Assembly (NCBI GenBank): GCA_963721005.1
Contig: CAVRHR010000005.1
Span: 1,116,001 to 1,180,000, forward strand
Reading direction: 5' to 3'
Length of the DNA stretch: 64,000 nucleotides
DNA from: VAZQ01 sp963721005
GTDB taxonomy: Bacteria > Pseudomonadota > Alphaproteobacteria > Rhizobiales > Xanthobacteraceae
Under the pieces are notes generated by a model. That model saw only the letters and a program-made list of their open reading frames with translations. It made no database searches and had not been told where the DNA came from. Made by a program: the position numbers and the translations under genes. Shown piece after piece: positions 60,751 through 64,000 of this stretch. How positions within the stretch are numbered: position 1 is the stretch's first letter; the number at the start of each line of letters is the position of its first letter.

Positions 60751-61728
60751 CTACAGCGGCTCAATGCCGGCCGCTCGGATGACCTCGGTCCAGCGCGTCA
60801 CCTCGGCCTTGATCCAGCCGGTCGCCTCATCCGGTGTCCCGCCCACCGGCTCATAGCCCTGCAGGCGGAACTGCTCGATCAGGTCGGCCGACTTGAGCAC
60901 GCTGTTGGCGGCGGCATTTAGGCGCGCGATCGCAGGCTTGGGGGTGGCGGCGGGTGCCGCCAAGCCGTACCAGCCAACCACGTCGAAGCCCGGCAGGCCG
61001 CTTTCCGCCACCGTCGGCAGATCGGGGGCGAGCGCAGAGCGCTTGGCCGAGGTCACCGCCAGGGCCCGCAGGTTACCGGCCTGCGCCAGCGGCAGGGTGT
61101 TGACGGCGGGGCCGAACATCATCTGCACCTGGCCACCGACCAGGTCCGAGGTGGCGGGGCCGGAGCCTTTATAGGGCACGTGCACGATCTCGATCCCGGC
61201 CGAATGCTTGAAGAACTCGCCAGCCAAATGCACGGTCGATCCCACGCCGGCGGAGGCATAGCTGAGCTTGCCCGGATTGGCCTTGGCATAGGCGATGAGC
61301 TCGGCCACGGACCGGAACGGCAGCAAAGGACTGACCACCAGCACGTAAATGCCTGACACTGCGGTGACAATGCCGGCGAAATCATGCACCGGATCGAACG
61401 GCAATTTCTTGTAGAGGCCCGGCATGGCGGCAAAGCCGCTGTGCGACACCATCATGGAATAGCCGTCGGGGGCCGCGTGGGCGGCGGCCTCCATGCCGAC
61501 GATGCCGCCGGCGCCGCCGCGGTTCTCGATCACCACCGGCTGGCCGAGATCGGCCGTCATGGCATTGCCCAAGAGCCGGCCCACCGCATCGACCGCGCCG
61601 CCCGGAACGAACGGCACGATCAGCCGGATCGGACGCTCCGGATAGGCGGCGCGCGCGATGCGCGGCGCCAGCGATGCGGCGGAGGCGAGAGCGGCGGTGT
61701 TGATCAGCGCGCGGCGCGAGATCGGCAT
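60751..61728 (-). CDS. Bug/TctC-type binding protein
   Basis: From ATG 61728 the product has 325 residues with a twin-arginine-like leader (MPISRRALINTAALASAASL, ending RIARA). Bug blocks are YPERPIRLIVPFVPGGAVDA, IENRGGAGGIVGMEAAAHA, DGYSMMVSHSG, SAGVGSTVHLAGEFF, and VPYKGSGPATSDLVGGQV. Length is normal. TTG 61752 would add eight residues. It is 22 bp from the converging DUF2007 stop and precedes no tctAB genes. It lies directly downstream of the damaged GMC oxidoreductase, so it may have served its substrate. Confidence 0.9.
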   Translation of the reverse strand: MPISRRALINTAALASAASLAPRIARAAYPERPIRLIVPFVPGGAVDAVGRLLGNAMTADLGQPVVIENRGGAGGIVGMEAAAHAAPDGYSMMVSHSGFAAMPGLYKKLPFDPVHDFAGIVTAVSGIYVLVVSPLLPFRSVAELIAYAKANPGKLSYASAGVGSTVHLAGEFFKHSAGIEIVHVPYKGSGPATSDLVGGQVQMMFGPAVNTLPLAQAGNLRALAVTSAKRSALAPDLPTVAESGLPGFDVVGWYGLAAPAATPKPAIARLNAAANSVLKSADLIEQFRLQGYEPVGGTPDEATGWIKAEVTRWTEVIRAAGIEPL

Positions 61729-61857
61729 GAGGTTTTCCCTAGCTTTGCTCAACGAACCAGAATTCGTTTAGATGTATCAATTTTTGCGGCGCAGCCCAAC
61801 GGTTCGAGACGCATCGCTCACGCGATGCTCCTCAGGATGAGGGTAGAAAGCCGACCA

Positions 61858-63443
61858 TCAGCTCGCGATGCTGCTCCAGTCGGCGGCGAGCTGCTCGGCG
61901 CCGCGCAGCGACAGGGCGTTGAGGGTGAAGGTCGGGTTGGACGAGCTTTCGGTCGGGAAGATGCCGCAGCCGGCCACGTAGAGGTTGGCAAGCTCGTGGG
62001 TCTGGCCGTAGCTGTTGACTACGGAATCCTTTGGCCCCGTTCCCATGATGGTGCCGCCCAGCAGATGCTGGGGCGCGATGCCGTTGCGCGCCGGCCATGA
62101 TCTCCTTGGCGCCGGCGCCCTTGGCGATCTCCACGCCCTCATCGAGCGCGGCATTCCACAAAGCCACCGCATCCGGCGTAAAGGTGTGGACGATGCGGAT
62201 GAGCGGGAAGCCGAACTCGTCCTTCTCGGAGGCGAGCTCGAAGCGGTTCTCGATTGCTGGGCATCTCCTCGCAGATCGCAGTGATGCGGGCGAGCCCGCG
62301 CGCCTTGCCCTTGAGGAAGGCATCGAGCTCGGCCCCGAACAGATCGCTGCGCACATTGGCGATGCCGCGGGCATCGTTGGGCTTCTGCGCCGCGCCGGTG
62401 TTCCAGAAGGTCGCTGCCGAACGCATTCTTGCGGGTGGTCTTCGGATGGCGGTCGTAGGACACGAACTGATAGCCGTTCGAGCCCATGTGGTTCTCCAGG
62501 TCCTCGTCGAAGACCGCCGCCACCGAGCCGCCCGCATGGGCCATGAGCGTATTTGCCCAGGAGCCCGCTGGCGTTGGCGAGACCGGCCGGATGCTTGTCG
62601 GTCGCCGAGTTGAACATGAGGCGCGGGTTCTGCGACGCATAGGCGGCGAGCACCACCACGCCCGCCTCCTGCACCTGGCGCTCCTTGTTGGCGTCGTAGT
62701 ATTCGACCCCGGTAACGCGGGTGCCGGCCGGATTGGTCAGAACCCGCGTCACCGTGCTCATGGGGCGCACCTGCGCGCCGTTGCGGCGCGCTTCGCCCAG
62801 GAACGTGGCCTGCGGATTGGCGAGCGCGCCGGTCGGGCAGCCGGCGCCGCACCAGCCGTCATGGATGCAGGCGGCGCGGCCCTTGTACTCGGTGCTGTTC
62901 ACCCCGACGGCGCCGGGCGCGACCGTGATGCCGACCGACTTGAAGCCCGGCACCCAGACCTCGCCATGCCGGAAGGTCTTGAGCGGCGGCATCGGATAGG
63001 GCTCGCCAGGCGGGCGCCAGCGCTCCTCCGCCTTGGCGTCGCCGGAGACGCCGATCTCGCGCGCGATGCGGTCGTAATAGGGCGCGATGTCGGCATAGGA
63101 GATCGGCCAGTCGAGCGCGCGGCCGTGCTCGGCTCTTCACCTTGAAGTCGGCCGGCAACAGCCTGGGGAAATTGGCGGAATAGTGCAGCGCCGCGCCGCC
63201 CACACCCCAGCCGTGATCGGAGGTGCGGCCGACCGCATTGCGGCCCTCATAGATGATCGGGGCGCCGCTGCCCTTGAGCCGCCGGCCCCAGATATCGGAG
63301 CTGATGAGATCGGTGAGCTGCCAATCGGGCCCCTGCTCCAGCAGCACTACCTTCTTGCCGGCGCGCGTGAGCACGGCCGCGAACACGGCGCCGGCTGCGC
63401 CTGCCCCGACGATGACGGCATCGACCTTCTCGAAGCTCGCCAT
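61858..63443 (-). pseudogene. GMC-type FAD oxidoreductase with several frameshifts
   Basis: The pieces of one protein lie in different frames. The start (ATG 63443) has the FAD motif AVIVGAGAAGAVFAAVL and SDHGWGVGGAALHYSANFPR. Then come PPLKTFRHGEVWVPGF, DGWCGAGCPTGALANPQATF, GGSVAAVFDEDLENHMGSN, ELASEKDEFGFPLIRIV and, at the end, LGGTIMGTGPKDSVVNSYG and NPTFTLNALSLRGAEQLA. Frame changes are needed near 63132, 62551, 62416, 62257 and 62090. The protein resembles the large subunit of periplasmic gluconate or sorbose-type dehydrogenases. Five lesions in 1.1 kb suggest a true pseudogene or a local stretch of poor sequence. Confidence 0.85.
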
Positions 63444-63444
63444 G

Positions 63445-64000
63445 TCACCAGCTCCTCTGCGGCAGGATATGAGGCATGTAGGGAATGCCCAGCCGCGCGA
63501 AGCCCTCGACGGTGCCGTAGACCACGTCGACCGCGTCGTTGCGGAGCGTGCCGTAGACGGCGGTTTGCCCGGGGCCCTGCCAGCTCTCGAGCTTGCCCTG
63601 GCGCAGCCGGTCGACGAAATCGTGCTGCTCGCCGGCGGCAAGCTCGGCGAAGCCGCGCTGATGCAGCGCGCGGCTGGCACGATCGATGCCGCCCAGGGCG
63701 GCGCGATAGAAATTCACATAAGGCGGCCGCGTCTCGGTGACCCGCAGGCTCAACAGCGCATGCGCGGGCGGCACCGTGAGCTGCTGATCGACGAAATGGG
63801 CGATGCCGTCCTGCCGCGCCCCGATGGCGAGCGTCTCGCCGATCGCTTCGAGCGTTGCCGCCTCGTCCGCCGTGAGCACCCGGAACGGCACCCCTTGGGC
63901 GCGCGCCTGCCGGGCGGTGAGCAACACCTCCGCGCCCGCCACCGTGAACACGAGCGCGCCGAGCGCCGCGCCGGCAACGAAGTCCCGTCGAACGATCTCA
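63445..64000 (-). CDS. Gluconate 2-dehydrogenase subunit 3-like protein, Tat-exported (5' end cut)
   Basis: The frame is open from the right window edge, so the start codon lies outside. The visible N-terminus reads EIVRRDFVAGAALGALVF followed by ARQARAQG, a twin-arginine signal. The rest matches the gluconate 2-dehydrogenase subunit 3 family: FRVLTADEAATLEAIGETL, GIAHFVDQQLTVPPAHALL, PPYVNFYRAALGGIDRAS, and YGTVEGFARLGIPYMPHI. This small subunit escorts the FAD-containing GMC subunit through Tat and belongs to membrane-bound sugar or alcohol dehydrogenases. Its stop is one base before the GMC start codon, so the two were one operon, though the large subunit is damaged here. Confidence 0.85.
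   Translation of the reverse strand, partial: EIVRRDFVAGAALGALVFTVAGAEVLLTARQARAQGVPFRVLTADEAATLEAIGETLAIGARQDGIAHFVDQQLTVPPAHALLSLRVTETRPPYVNFYRAALGGIDRASRALHQRGFAELAAGEQHDFVDRLRQGKLESWQGPGQTAVYGTLRNDAVDVVYGTVEGFARLGIPYMPHILPQRSW

Noticed and set aside
1..64000. tRNA, rRNA or CRISPR array
   Set aside because: No region shows a tRNA-like T-loop with matching arms, rRNA-like conserved blocks, or regularly spaced short repeats.

Overview
The window looks like chromosomal DNA of a high-GC alphaproteobacterium of the order Hyphomicrobiales, in the Bradyrhizobium/Xanthobacteraceae range. The clues are an HWE histidine kinase, a BA14K-type secreted protein, DUF427 and DUF2007 proteins, many orphan Bug/TctC and ABC-type binding proteins, and short palindromic intergenic repeats. 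I cannot name the species. I see no rRNA, tRNA, CRISPR array, phage or transposase gene.

Layout. 1-1.5 kb: a TPR protein cut by the window edge and two small secreted proteins. 1.8-7.7 kb: signalling genes (NarL-type regulator, lone receiver, hybrid kinase) and two ABC-type binding proteins. 8.0-10.0 kb: a broken Bug protein and two tandem paralogs of unknown family. 10.0-15.2 kb: an exported MmgE/PrpD-like protein, a beta-lactamase-fold hydrolase, the first 'YPD-GQW' protein and a Bug protein. 15.6-23.5 kb: PobA (4-hydroxybenzoate 3-monooxygenase), an MFS carrier, an SLC13-type carrier, a GGDEF-EAL protein with an N-terminal frameshift, and a Bug protein. 23.7-27.0 kb: a low-GC insert carrying a B12-binding radical SAM enzyme of the RiPP-maturation type, between two 290-bp direct repeats made of a duplicated DUF427 gene start. 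27.3-33.7 kb: BA14K protein, HWE kinase, small membrane protein, secreted hydrolases, MFS carrier. 33.6-37.1 kb: a second low-GC insert (LysR plus a frameshifted MHS symporter) between two direct repeats of about 440 bp. 36.8-43.6 kb: a DUF6600-like secreted protein, a zinc-ribbon protein, a large exported alpha/beta hydrolase, an amidohydrolase and an isochorismatase-fold protein. 43.7-54.6 kb: four YPD-GQW paralogs in two divergent pairs, then TonB-ExbD-ExbB, a TonB-dependent receptor and a divergent NarX/NarL-type two-component pair. 54.7-64 kb: a sixth YPD-GQW paralog with a ModA-like binding protein, an alpha/beta hydrolase, a second MmgE/PrpD protein, an HTH protein, DUF1993 and DUF2007 proteins, a Bug protein, and a GMC oxidoreductase with several frameshifts beside its Tat-exported small subunit.

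Taken together, the region looks like a scavenging and catabolic neighbourhood: periplasmic binding proteins, exported hydrolases, an aromatic hydroxylase and outer-membrane TonB uptake. The most striking unexplained element is the six-member family of secreted proteins of about 280-288 residues, each with two invariant cysteines. The most striking structural signal is the pair of foreign-looking inserts, each bounded by long direct repeats of native sequence, the pattern left by single-crossover (Campbell-type) integration.
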